This document shows positions 1 through 5,361 of a stretch of 6,027 nt of DNA, piece after piece. The DNA lies in NCBI GenBank assembly GCA_022614795.1, contig JAKEHX010000679.1:1-6027 (forward strand), in the 5' to 3' direction. The DNA comes from Planctomycetaceae bacterium (GTDB taxonomy: Bacteria; Planctomycetota; Planctomycetia; Pirellulales; Pirellulaceae). The first letter of the stretch is position 1, and each line of letters opens with the position of its first letter. The translations under genes and the position numbers were made by a program. The notes under the pieces are model-generated. The model was not told the origin of the DNA and did not search any database. It saw only the letters and a list, made by a program, of their open reading frames with translations.

Positions 1-173
1 CGGTACTGAGGACGTGACAACCCGCGCAACCGCTTGATGCGGCTTTTGCTCACCTTCGTTGGCTCGTGTCGCAAGTAATGCTCAATTGCGTCACACACCT
101 CGGCGCGTTTGTTTGCCTTGAGGTCTTCCAAGTCCTCGGCCGCTTCTGGCGCCAAGACGATGTCGTACGGCAT
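1..173 (-). CDS. RelE/ParE-family toxin, N-terminal part (runs off left edge)
   Basis: Translating the minus strand from the ATG at 173 gives 57 open codons starting MPYDIVLAPEAAEDL and reaching RIKRLRGLSRPQY at the window edge. This is the usual N-terminal half of a RelE/ParE-fold toxin: a first beta strand (YDIVLAP), a helix beginning EAAEDLEDLK, a second helix, then the basic K/R-rich L-R-G-L-x-x-P-x-Y-R segment. RelE enzymes cleave mRNA at the ribosome and ParE poisons gyrase; the part seen does not tell which. The start is well fixed: an in-frame TAG lies 15 bases upstream (complement of 186-188) and no other ATG lies between. No good Shine-Dalgarno is visible. No antitoxin lies upstream, where it usually does, so the partner may follow outside the window (HigBA order) or be absent. 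The catalytic C-terminal part is not seen, so activity cannot be judged. Confidence 0.75.
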   Translation of the reverse strand, partial: MPYDIVLAPEAAEDLEDLKANKRAEVCDAIEHYLRHEPTKVSKSRIKRLRGLSRPQY

Positions 174-177
174 TCTG

Positions 178-196
178 GCTAGATTCTAGCTAGATT
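178..196. promoter_or_regulatory. Candidate operator: 11-bp-spaced direct repeat with a palindromic core
   Basis: The octamer GCTAGATT occurs at 178-185 and again at 189-196, exactly one helical turn (11 bp) apart. The junction forms a perfect 10-bp palindrome, TCTAGCTAGA, at 185-194. It sits 5 to 23 bases upstream of the toxin start codon on the minus strand, where toxin-antitoxin operons often carry an autoregulatory operator. The repeat is read directly; the operator role is inference from position only. Confidence 0.3.
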
Positions 197-288
197 TCCA
201 GGGAGCGGCAATCGTACACGATCCGATCCCGGTTATTCTGCCTCGGCAGCGGGGCCAAGTGGCGTAGGATTGTGTTAAACCTTTGTCG

Positions 289-294
289 TACAAT
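289..294 (+). promoter_or_regulatory. Possible -10 box upstream of the 802-aa gene
   Basis: TACAAT matches the sigma-70 -10 consensus at five of six positions and would place a transcript start near base 301, giving a leader of about 40 bases before the ATG at 340. No convincing -35 hexamer lies 16-18 bases further up. A small inverted repeat, TTGT-N3-ACAA (283-293), overlaps the box. The rest of 174-339 holds nothing else I can support. Planctomycete promoters are poorly defined, so this is tentative. Confidence 0.25.
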
Positions 295-339
295 ACGTTA
301 CTCACTTCCGTGCGACCTCGGCGCCCCTGACTTACTGGC

Positions 340-2748
340 ATGGCCGCTACCGCTGCTACTGTCGTCGTAAACCCTTATCCCCGCTCGCTTTTGGCGGGTT
401 TGCGATGGCGGATTCGGCTGTATGTGCTCCTGGAGGGGCTGTCGGTTGCCGTGATCTGGCTGGGGCTGATGTTCTGGATCAGCCTGGGACTCGACTACCT
501 GCCGGTGCTGGTCGGGGCCAGTGAAATGCCCGCCCTGGCTCGGGGGGTGCTCCTGGCTGCGACTGCGGCAGTGCTCGCCTGGCTCTTGTATCGATTTGTG
601 CTCCGCCGCCTGTTTGTCCGATTGGCCGACCGGAGCATGGCCCTGCTGCTTGAACGCAAATTCCAAGGCTTCGACGAAAGCCTGGTGACGGCGGTCGAAA
701 TGGCCGAAGTGCCCGACCACGCCTCCGCGTTCAGCCGCGATCTCTTGGACAAGACTTCGGACGAGGCGTTCGCCGCGGCGGGCGACGTCCGCTACGGCAA
801 AGTGATGAACTACGGCCGGCTGAACCTGAGGCTGATGGCGGCTTCGGCGCTGGCGCTTTCGGTGGCAGCGTTTGGAGCGCTCAATGCCAGCGCCTTCGAC
901 ACGGCCGCCAAGCGGCTGTATTTGCTCAGCAACGAGTCGTGGCCGCGCAGCGCGAGCATTCGCGTCGCCGGCATCGAAGTGCTGCGCACGGCCGCTCCCG
1001 GCCAGGAGGCGCCGCGTTCCGTCACAGTTCCCTTCAAGAACGGCTTGGTGAAGGTCGCCAAAGGGGCCAACGTACAGCTCAAGGTCGAAGCGGACCTGGC
1101 CCCCAAGGCGAAGGTCGTGCCGCAGCAGTGCACGATCTACTATCGCACGCAAAATGCCGACGGCTCGCGCGGCGAACGGGGAAGCGTCGTGATGAGCAGC
1201 TTCCGCGACACAACCGCCTTCCGCAACTTCTGGTTCGACAACAAGCCCTTCAAGGGCGTCCTCTCGACCATCCAGTTCGACGTGGTCGGCTTTGACCATC
1301 GCGTCAGCGGCTATCGCCTGGAAGTGGTCGACAGCCCGGCGGTTGTCGAAACGAAAATGGACCTGACGTATCCGCCGTACATGGTCGATGAAGCCACCTC
1401 GAACTTCCTGCCAGTGACCGACCAGGAGTATCTGCCCGCGGGCACATTCGTTCCGCTGGGGACGCAGGTCAAGCTCAAGTTCAAGTCGAACAAGCCGCTC
1501 AAGCAAGCCGAGATACTCGACGTCGCCAGCGGCGAGCGAACGATCATCGAAATCCCCACTGGCAAGAGCGAGGACCGCTTCACCTATGCGATTGACGCAC
1601 TGAAGGCCAGCGCCACGCTCGAAGTCTCTCTGCTCGACACAGACAATGTGGCCACCGAGCGGCCCTACCGCGTGTTCCTGACCGGCATCGAAGATCAATC
1701 GCCGCAGATCGAGGTGCGTCTGGCCGGAATTGGTTCCGCAGTCACTCCCGATGTCGTCGTGCCCGTCCGCGGCAAGATCAGCGACGACTACGCGGTCAAT
1801 GAAAACTGGTTCGACGTCCAGGTAAACGAGAGCGGCGATCCGCGGCAGGTGAAGTTCGCCCTCGGCAAGGCGGGCGCGGTCGAGCAGGAGATCGACTTCC
1901 GCCGCGAGCGGGGCGAGAAAGATGGGCTCTTGATCAAGCCCGGCGACCGGCTGTACCTGGCCGTCAAAGCTAGCGACAAGTATGCCTTGGCCGACGAGCC
2001 GCACACGGGAGTCGGCGACCGCTACGAGCTGGACGTAGTCACGCCCGAGCAGCTATTGGCCATGCTGGAGGTCCGCGAGGTCGGTCTGCGTCGCCGGTTT
2101 GAGCTGATCATCGACGAAATGACGCAGATGCGCGATTCGCTGTTGCGGGTGAAGGCGAGCCTGTCGGCGAGTCCCTTACCTGGCGCGGCCAGCGGCGCGG
2201 AGCCTGAGGACCTGAGGACCGACGACCAGCCTGACGGCCAGCCGCTCACCCCCGAACAAAAGGCGCAGCGCGAGGCGGAGCTGCGCCTGTTGCGCGTGCA
2301 GCGGGCGATGCAGCAGAGCCAGAAATCGGTGCAGGAAGTACTCGGTGTCGCGGCAGGCTTTTTGGACATTCGCGAGGAGCTGATCAATAACCGCGTCGAT
2401 ACCGAGGACCGCAAGAATCGGCTCAAGGAGCAGATCGCCGACCCGCTGAACAAGACGTGTGCCGAGGAGTTTCCGATCCTCGACCAGCGGCTGGCGGCGG
2501 CTGAGACGCTGCTGCGCGAGGCGGGCGTTACCGTTGCAAAAGACAAGGCCGCCCCGCTGGCCGACGAGGCAATCGACCAGGCCAACACGGTGCTGACGCA
2601 GCTCGAAGATGTCCTGGCCAAGATGCAGGACCTGGAAACTTACAACGAATTGCTTGAGATCGTCCGCGATTTGCTCAAAGATCAAGAGAAGCTGATCGAG
2701 CGCACCCAGCAGGAACGCAAGCGACAAACGCTGGAGGAACTCAAGTAG
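340..2748 (+). CDS. DUF4175-like membrane-anchored protein with large extracytoplasmic coiled-coil region
   Basis: This 802-aa protein has three predicted membrane helices (about residues 27-50, 66-88 and 164-184). Arg-rich segments before the first (LRWRIRLY) and after the second (RFVLRRLFVRLADR) place those ends in the cytoplasm, so residues 185-802 should lie outside the membrane. The loop after helix 2 carries a segment like RSMALLLERKFQGF-DESLVTAVEM. Residues 185-575 are beta-rich, with a DLTYPPYM motif near 341-348; both features recall the DUF4175/TIGR02302 type of membrane protein, by memory only. Residues 575-802 are charged helices, probably coiled coil, broken by a disordered Pro/Gly/Asp-rich linker (about 608-640). 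No enzyme motif is visible, so a scaffold or envelope-assembly role is only inferred. The start is the first ATG after an in-frame TGA at 328-330; it lacks a Shine-Dalgarno. The next gene on the same strand begins 50 bases after the stop, so the two are probably co-transcribed. Confidence 0.85.
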   Translation: MAATAATVVVNPYPRSLLAGLRWRIRLYVLLEGLSVAVIWLGLMFWISLGLDYLPVLVGASEMPALARGVLLAATAAVLAWLLYRFVLRRLFVRLADRSMALLLERKFQGFDESLVTAVEMAEVPDHASAFSRDLLDKTSDEAFAAAGDVRYGKVMNYGRLNLRLMAASALALSVAAFGALNASAFDTAAKRLYLLSNESWPRSASIRVAGIEVLRTAAPGQEAPRSVTVPFKNGLVKVAKGANVQLKVEADLAPKAKVVPQQCTIYYRTQNADGSRGERGSVVMSSFRDTTAFRNFWFDNKPFKGVLSTIQFDVVGFDHRVSGYRLEVVDSPAVVETKMDLTYPPYMVDEATSNFLPVTDQEYLPAGTFVPLGTQVKLKFKSNKPLKQAEILDVASGERTIIEIPTGKSEDRFTYAIDALKASATLEVSLLDTDNVATERPYRVFLTGIEDQSPQIEVRLAGIGSAVTPDVVVPVRGKISDDYAVNENWFDVQVNESGDPRQVKFALGKAGAVEQEIDFRRERGEKDGLLIKPGDRLYLAVKASDKYALADEPHTGVGDRYELDVVTPEQLLAMLEVREVGLRRRFELIIDEMTQMRDSLLRVKASLSASPLPGAASGAEPEDLRTDDQPDGQPLTPEQKAQREAELRLLRVQRAMQQSQKSVQEVLGVAAGFLDIREELINNRVDTEDRKNRLKEQIADPLNKTCAEEFPILDQRLAAAETLLREAGVTVAKDKAAPLADEAIDQANTVLTQLEDVLAKMQDLETYNELLEIVRDLLKDQEKLIERTQQERKRQTLEELK

Positions 2749-2750
2749 CA

Positions 2751-2776
2751 AGGCGAGCGGGGCGTCAGCCCCCTGA
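2751..2776. repeat. Short G/C-rich palindrome resembling planctomycete intergenic repeats
   Basis: The 50-base gap between the two large genes contains GGGGC-GTCA-GCCCC (2759-2772), a perfect 5-bp stem with a 4-base loop, inside AGGCGAGCGGGGCGTCAGCC and the bases following. Similar GGCGAGC-GGGGCGTCAGCCCC strings are, from memory, common between genes in Pirellula-type genomes. No U-tract follows, so it is not a classic terminator. It may affect mRNA processing or stability between the two cistrons. Confidence 0.45.
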
Positions 2777-2784
2777 GGCAATAC

Positions 2785-2793
2785 GGGAGAGAG
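2785..2793 (+). promoter_or_regulatory. Ribosome binding site of the 604-aa gene
   Basis: GGGAGAGAG lies 5-13 bases before the ATG at 2799, a good purine-rich Shine-Dalgarno that supports this start. The upstream gene, by contrast, has none. Confidence 0.6.
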
Positions 2794-2798
2794 TTACA

Positions 2799-4613
2799 AT
2801 GAGAGTGCTTTGGCACATCAGCGTTGCCGGCGTGGTCCTTTGGGCGATTTTTAACGCGAAGGTTTTCCCCCAGGACCCAGCTCCACCTTCTCCTTCCAGG
2901 CCCGCCGAGGCCGGCCCGACCACGGGGGACGAGCTTGCTCTCGATCAGGGGCAGGTCGCCGATAAATACAAGCGGCTGGAAGAGTTGATGATGAAAATGG
3001 CCGAGCTGGAAGGGGCCACGAACCCCAAGCGCGCGGCCCTGCTCACACGGGCGGTCGAGCAATCGAAAGAGCGGCTCACCAAGACGCAGCTTGAATCGAT
3101 TGTCAAGCTCCTCAGCCAAAAGCAGCTCAAACGGGCCATCGACGGCCAGTCGACGGTGAAAACGGATTTGAAAGCTTTGCTGGAACTCTTGATGAGCGAG
3201 GACCGTTCCGACCGGCTCAAAAGCGAACAGCAGCGGATTCGCGAGTACATCAAGGAGGTCGAGCGGTTGATCCGACTGGAAAAGTCGGTGCAGGGACAGA
3301 ACGAGGGGGGCGCCGATCCGAAGAAGCTGGCTCAGGAGCAAGGCCGCATTGCCAACCAGACCGGCGACCTGGCTAACAAGATCAAGGAGAACGAGGAAGG
3401 GCAGCCTTCCGACCAGAAGAGCGGTGAAGAAGGGAAGCCCAAAGAAGGCGAGCCCAACGAGGGCAAGCCGTCGGAAGGCAAGCCGAACGAAGGGAAGCCC
3501 AATGAGGGCAAGCCGAACGAGGGCAAGCCCGAAGAGGGGAAACCGAACGAAGGCAAGCCGAACGAAGGAAAGCCGTCGGAAGGGAAACCTCAGGAGGGCA
3601 AGCCCAATGAAGGCAAACCGTCCGAAGGCAAGCCGTCCGAAGGCAAGCCAAGCGAGGGGCAGCCGAGCGAAGGGAATCCGAGCGAAGGCAAGCCCATGGA
3701 GGGTCAACAAGGCCAGCAGGGTCAACAAGGCCAACAAGGCCAACAGGGTCAACAGCAACAACAGCAGCAGCAGGAAGACCAGAACGCCAACCCGGCTCGC
3801 AAGCGCCTCGAGCAGGCGCAGCAGAAAATGCAGGAGGCTCAGAAGAAGCTGGAAGAGGCCAAGCGCAAGGAATCGGTCGAGGACCAGCGGGCGGCCCGCG
3901 AAGAGCTGGAGAAGGCGAAGGCCGAGCTGGAGGAAATCCTGCGGCAGCTGCGCGAGGAAGAAATCGCCCGCACCCTGGCGATGCTCGAGGCCCGCTTCCG
4001 CAAGATGCTCGAGATGCAGTTGGCCGTCTATGAATCGACCCGCCGGCTCGATCAACTGCCCGAGGAAAAGCGGGGCGAGCCCTTCCTGGTGCAGACGGGC
4101 AAGCTGTCAAACGACGAGCGGAAGATCGCCATCGAGGCGCAAAAGGCCCTGACGCTGCTTCAGGAGGAAGGCTCGTCGGTGGCTTTCCCGGCGACCGTGG
4201 ACGTCATGCACGAAGACATGGAGCAGGTGGCCGAGCGGCTGGCCGACGCCAAAGTGGACGACATCACCATCGGCATCGAGGAGGACATTATCGCCGCGCT
4301 TGAGGAGTTGATCGAAGCTCTGCAAAAGGCCCAGCTAGACCTGGAACAGCAGCAGCAACAACAGCAACAACAGCAGCAACAAGACCAGGAGCAGCCGCTG
4401 GTCGATCAGATCGCCGAGCTGAAGATGATCAAGGCCCTTCAGGAGCGGGTGAATAAGCGGACGGTTCGCTTCTCGCGGCTCTTAACCGACGACCAGGACC
4501 CGGTCGGCCAGGCGGAGAGCGCCGAGCTGGTCGATGCGATCCGCAAGCTGAGCGAGCGGCAGCAGGACGTGTTCCGCATTACGCGGGATATCGTGCTGGG
4601 GAAGAACAAATAG
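2799..4613 (+). CDS. Exported coiled-coil protein with EGKPx repeat spacer and poly-Q tracts
   Basis: This 604-aa protein begins with a basic then hydrophobic stretch (residues 1-18, MRVLWHISVAGVVLWAIF) that should act as a signal peptide or uncleaved anchor; no clean cleavage site is seen (FNA-K near residue 20 is possible). After a Pro-rich patch come charged helices (45-200), the 18-unit EGKPx repeat (211-300), GQQ repeats and poly-Q (302-325), a long coiled coil (about 332-420), a helical segment with the less repetitive, probably conserved stretch EEGSSVAFPATVDVMHEDM (456-474), a second poly-Q (517-528) and a final helical region (530-600). The repeat separates two helical blocks, as a spacer would. 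No enzyme motif and only helical or disordered sequence are visible, so a structural role outside the membrane with the upstream DUF4175-like protein is inferred. DUF4175-type proteins elsewhere also carry Gln-rich C-terminal regions, so these two genes may share that ancestry in split form. Confidence 0.8.
   Translation: MRVLWHISVAGVVLWAIFNAKVFPQDPAPPSPSRPAEAGPTTGDELALDQGQVADKYKRLEELMMKMAELEGATNPKRAALLTRAVEQSKERLTKTQLESIVKLLSQKQLKRAIDGQSTVKTDLKALLELLMSEDRSDRLKSEQQRIREYIKEVERLIRLEKSVQGQNEGGADPKKLAQEQGRIANQTGDLANKIKENEEGQPSDQKSGEEGKPKEGEPNEGKPSEGKPNEGKPNEGKPNEGKPEEGKPNEGKPNEGKPSEGKPQEGKPNEGKPSEGKPSEGKPSEGQPSEGNPSEGKPMEGQQGQQGQQGQQGQQGQQQQQQQQEDQNANPARKRLEQAQQKMQEAQKKLEEAKRKESVEDQRAAREELEKAKAELEEILRQLREEEIARTLAMLEARFRKMLEMQLAVYESTRRLDQLPEEKRGEPFLVQTGKLSNDERKIAIEAQKALTLLQEEGSSVAFPATVDVMHEDMEQVAERLADAKVDDITIGIEEDIIAALEELIEALQKAQLDLEQQQQQQQQQQQQDQEQPLVDQIAELKMIKALQERVNKRTVRFSRLLTDDQDPVGQAESAELVDAIRKLSERQQDVFRITRDIVLGKNK
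3429..3698 (+). repeat. 18 tandem 15-bp units encoding EGKPx
   Basis: Residues 211-300 of the 604-aa protein are 18 uninterrupted five-residue units, EGKP plus a variable residue (N, S, E, Q, K or M). Exceptions are EGEPN (unit 2), EGQPS (unit 16) and EGNPS (unit 17). Each standard unit has one Glu and one Lys, so the array is nearly neutral yet densely charged, and Pro every five residues prevents helix. Codons vary freely: Gly as GGC/GGG/GGA, Pro as CCG/CCC/CCT/CCA, Ser as TCG/TCC/AGC. This suggests the peptide pattern, not just the DNA, is being kept. Confidence 0.95.
3702..3773 (+). repeat. Six GQQ repeats followed by six Gln codons
   Basis: Directly after the EGKPx array, residues 302-319 read GQQ six times and 320-325 are all Gln. 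The DNA mixes CAA with CAG and GGT with GGC, so it is a degenerate trinucleotide tract. It leads into the central coiled coil and extends the flexible spacer with a polar, uncharged segment. Confidence 0.92.
4347..4382 (+). repeat. Poly-glutamine tract of 12 codons
   Basis: Twelve consecutive Gln codons (residues 517-528), a mix of CAG and CAA, lie between two helical segments near the C-terminus of the 604-aa protein. Runs this long are uncommon in bacterial proteins and are prone to length change between strains. Confidence 0.95.
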
Positions 4614-4634
4614 GAGCAGCGCCCACCCACGGAC

Positions 4635-5107
4635 ATGAAGCCTACGGTGTACATCGAGACTTCGATTGTCGGGTACCTGGCGTCGCGGCCAAGCGCGGAT
4701 GCGATTGTCGCGGCGAATCAACGACTTACTCACGAATGGTGGACTACCTATCGACCCCAATTCGATCTGTTCATCTCGGAAGCTGTGGAAGCAGAATGCG
4801 CCGCAGGCGACCCAACGGCGGCTTTAGAGCGAAAAGTCTACTTATCCGGACTGTCAATCCTGAAAATATCAGCCGAGGCGAAGCAACTTGCGGTACAATT
4901 CATGCAGCAGATTCCTCTCCCTACGAAGGCTGATGTGGATGCGCTTCACATCGCCTCGCCGCGATTGGTGGGCTGGAATTCCTGCTCACTTGGAACTGTA
5001 CACACATCGCCAACGCCGTATTGCAGCCGCGGATTCGAGCGATTTGCAGGAAGTCTGGAGTGGAGCCTCCTGTGATTTGCACGCCGATGGAGTTGAAGGA
5101 GATCTGA
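4635..5107 (+). pseudogene. VapC-like PIN-domain toxin gene, broken by a one-base frameshift
   Basis: From the ATG at 4635 the protein begins MKPTVYIETSIVGYL, the start of a PIN-domain ribonuclease family; E8 stands where other PIN proteins have Asp. Further family features are the acidic EAVEAE segment (49-54) and D-A-L-H-I-A (102-107). After S108 the frame leaves the family pattern and would end out of frame at 5075. Reading from 4958 in the -1 frame restores the expected C-terminus, GGLEFLLTWNCTHIANA then QPRIRAICRKSG, VICTPMELKEI and a TGA at 5105-5107. One missing base near 4956-4961 explains this; the repaired protein would be about 157 aa, a normal length for the family. The truncated product lacks the conserved TWN segment and is probably inactive. 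The gene starts 21 bases after the 604-aa gene stop, with only a weak Shine-Dalgarno. Intact members would cleave RNA using a metal ion. A sequencing error is the main alternative. Confidence 0.85.
5096..5101 (+). promoter_or_regulatory. Strong Shine-Dalgarno for the antitoxin-like gene, inside the toxin gene's 3' end
   Basis: AAGGAG lies 8 bases before the ATG at 5110 and within the codons for the last residues (L-K-E-I) of the repaired toxin. It fixes the start at 5110 and not further upstream. In the intact ancestor it would have coupled translation of the two genes; with the frameshift, ribosomes ending at 5075 stop about 20 bases short of it. Confidence 0.65.
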
Positions 5108-5109
5108 AA

Positions 5110-5304
5110 ATGACATGGCGAGACCCGATCGTCGAAGAAATGCGAAAGCTGCGCGAAGAATACGCCGCGCGCTTTGGATTCGACTTGGAGGCCATCTGCC
5201 GGGATCTCCATGCACGCGAGGCCGCTCATCCCGAGCGACTTGTCTCGCGAAAGCCTCGGCCGGCGATTGAGACCAGTACTTCGAAGCGAGAACCCGCGGC
5301 CTAG
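5110..5304 (+). CDS. Small putative antitoxin paired with the PIN-domain toxin
   Basis: The 64-aa product starts MTWRDPIVEEMRKLREEYAA and continues RFGFDLEAICRDLHAREAAH. It belongs, by my recognition, to a small helical family with D-P-I-V-E-E-x-R near the N-terminus and a D-L-x-A-I-x-x-D-L core that often sits beside VapC-like PIN genes. Such proteins are usually annotated as hypothetical; antitoxin is inferred from the pairing. The start follows the toxin's TGA (repaired frame) by two bases and has a strong Shine-Dalgarno. The same frame is open back to 4888, but that upstream part overlaps the toxin and is not coding. The C-terminus (RKPRPAIETSTSKREPAA) is basic and probably unstructured. 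The order here is toxin first, antitoxin second, the reverse of many VapBC operons. No DNA-binding fold can be recognised with certainty. Confidence 0.7.
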   Translation: MTWRDPIVEEMRKLREEYAARFGFDLEAICRDLHAREAAHPERLVSRKPRPAIETSTSKREPAA

Positions 5305-5305
5305 T

Positions 5306-5337
5306 TTGACACAATACGGGCTTCCGATTTCAGCCCG
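5306..5337 (+). promoter_or_regulatory. Hairpin and -35-like element between the antitoxin and the last gene
   Basis: TTGACA, a perfect -35 hexamer, lies at 5306-5311, one base after the antitoxin stop codon. Its best-spaced partner (TTTCAG, 16 bases on) is a poor -10. An inverted repeat CGGGCT (5317-5322) and AGCCCG (5332-5337) can form a 6-bp stem with a 9-base loop. No U-run follows, so it is not a clear terminator. It may be a promoter with a regulatory hairpin for the next gene, or neither. Confidence 0.3.
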
Positions 5338-5350
5338 CAGGATTCGACGC

Positions 5351-5356
5351 GAGGAC
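5351..5356 (+). promoter_or_regulatory. Ribosome binding site of the last gene
   Basis: GAGGAC sits 6 bases or so before the ATG at 5362, a good Shine-Dalgarno that supports a start giving a signal peptide. Confidence 0.6.
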
Positions 5357-5361
5357 GAACC

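Noticed and set aside
186..305. 39-codon minus-strand frame from a GTG at 305, a possible missing antitoxin
   Set aside because: It has no Shine-Dalgarno, no helix-turn-helix or Phd/RelB-like pattern, and a Cys/Trp/Gly-rich composition unlike antitoxins.
298..2004. 568-codon open frame on the minus strand opposite the 802-aa gene
   Set aside because: It lies wholly antisense to a gene with clear membrane helices and structured domains; long antisense frames are common in GC-rich DNA. Its product is Arg/His/Gln-rich with no recognisable domain.
3429..3698. CRISPR array
   Set aside because: The 15-bp period has no unique spacers, stays in frame and encodes a continuous peptide repeat within a larger gene.
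2682..4055. 457-codon minus-strand frame with a striking Leu/Phe/Arg repeat
   Set aside because: The apparent repeat is simply the reverse complement of the EGKPx and GQQ/poly-Q arrays. The plus-strand gene has a good ribosome binding site, signal peptide and coiled coils; this frame has none.
3349..4152. 267-codon plus-strand frame rich in Arg, Lys and Ser
   Set aside because: It is a frame-shifted reading of the repeat gene; its low-complexity basic product mirrors the array and has no start signal of its own.
4950..4965. Programmed -1 ribosomal frameshift producing the full PIN protein
   Set aside because: GCCTCGCCGCG has no X-XXY-YYZ slippery heptamer, and PIN toxins are not known to use one, so a lost base is simpler.
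4888..5109. Upstream extension of the small antitoxin-like gene to an ATG at 4888
   Set aside because: The extension overlaps PIN-family codons in another frame and resembles no protein; AAGGAG and the ATG at 5110 give a better start.
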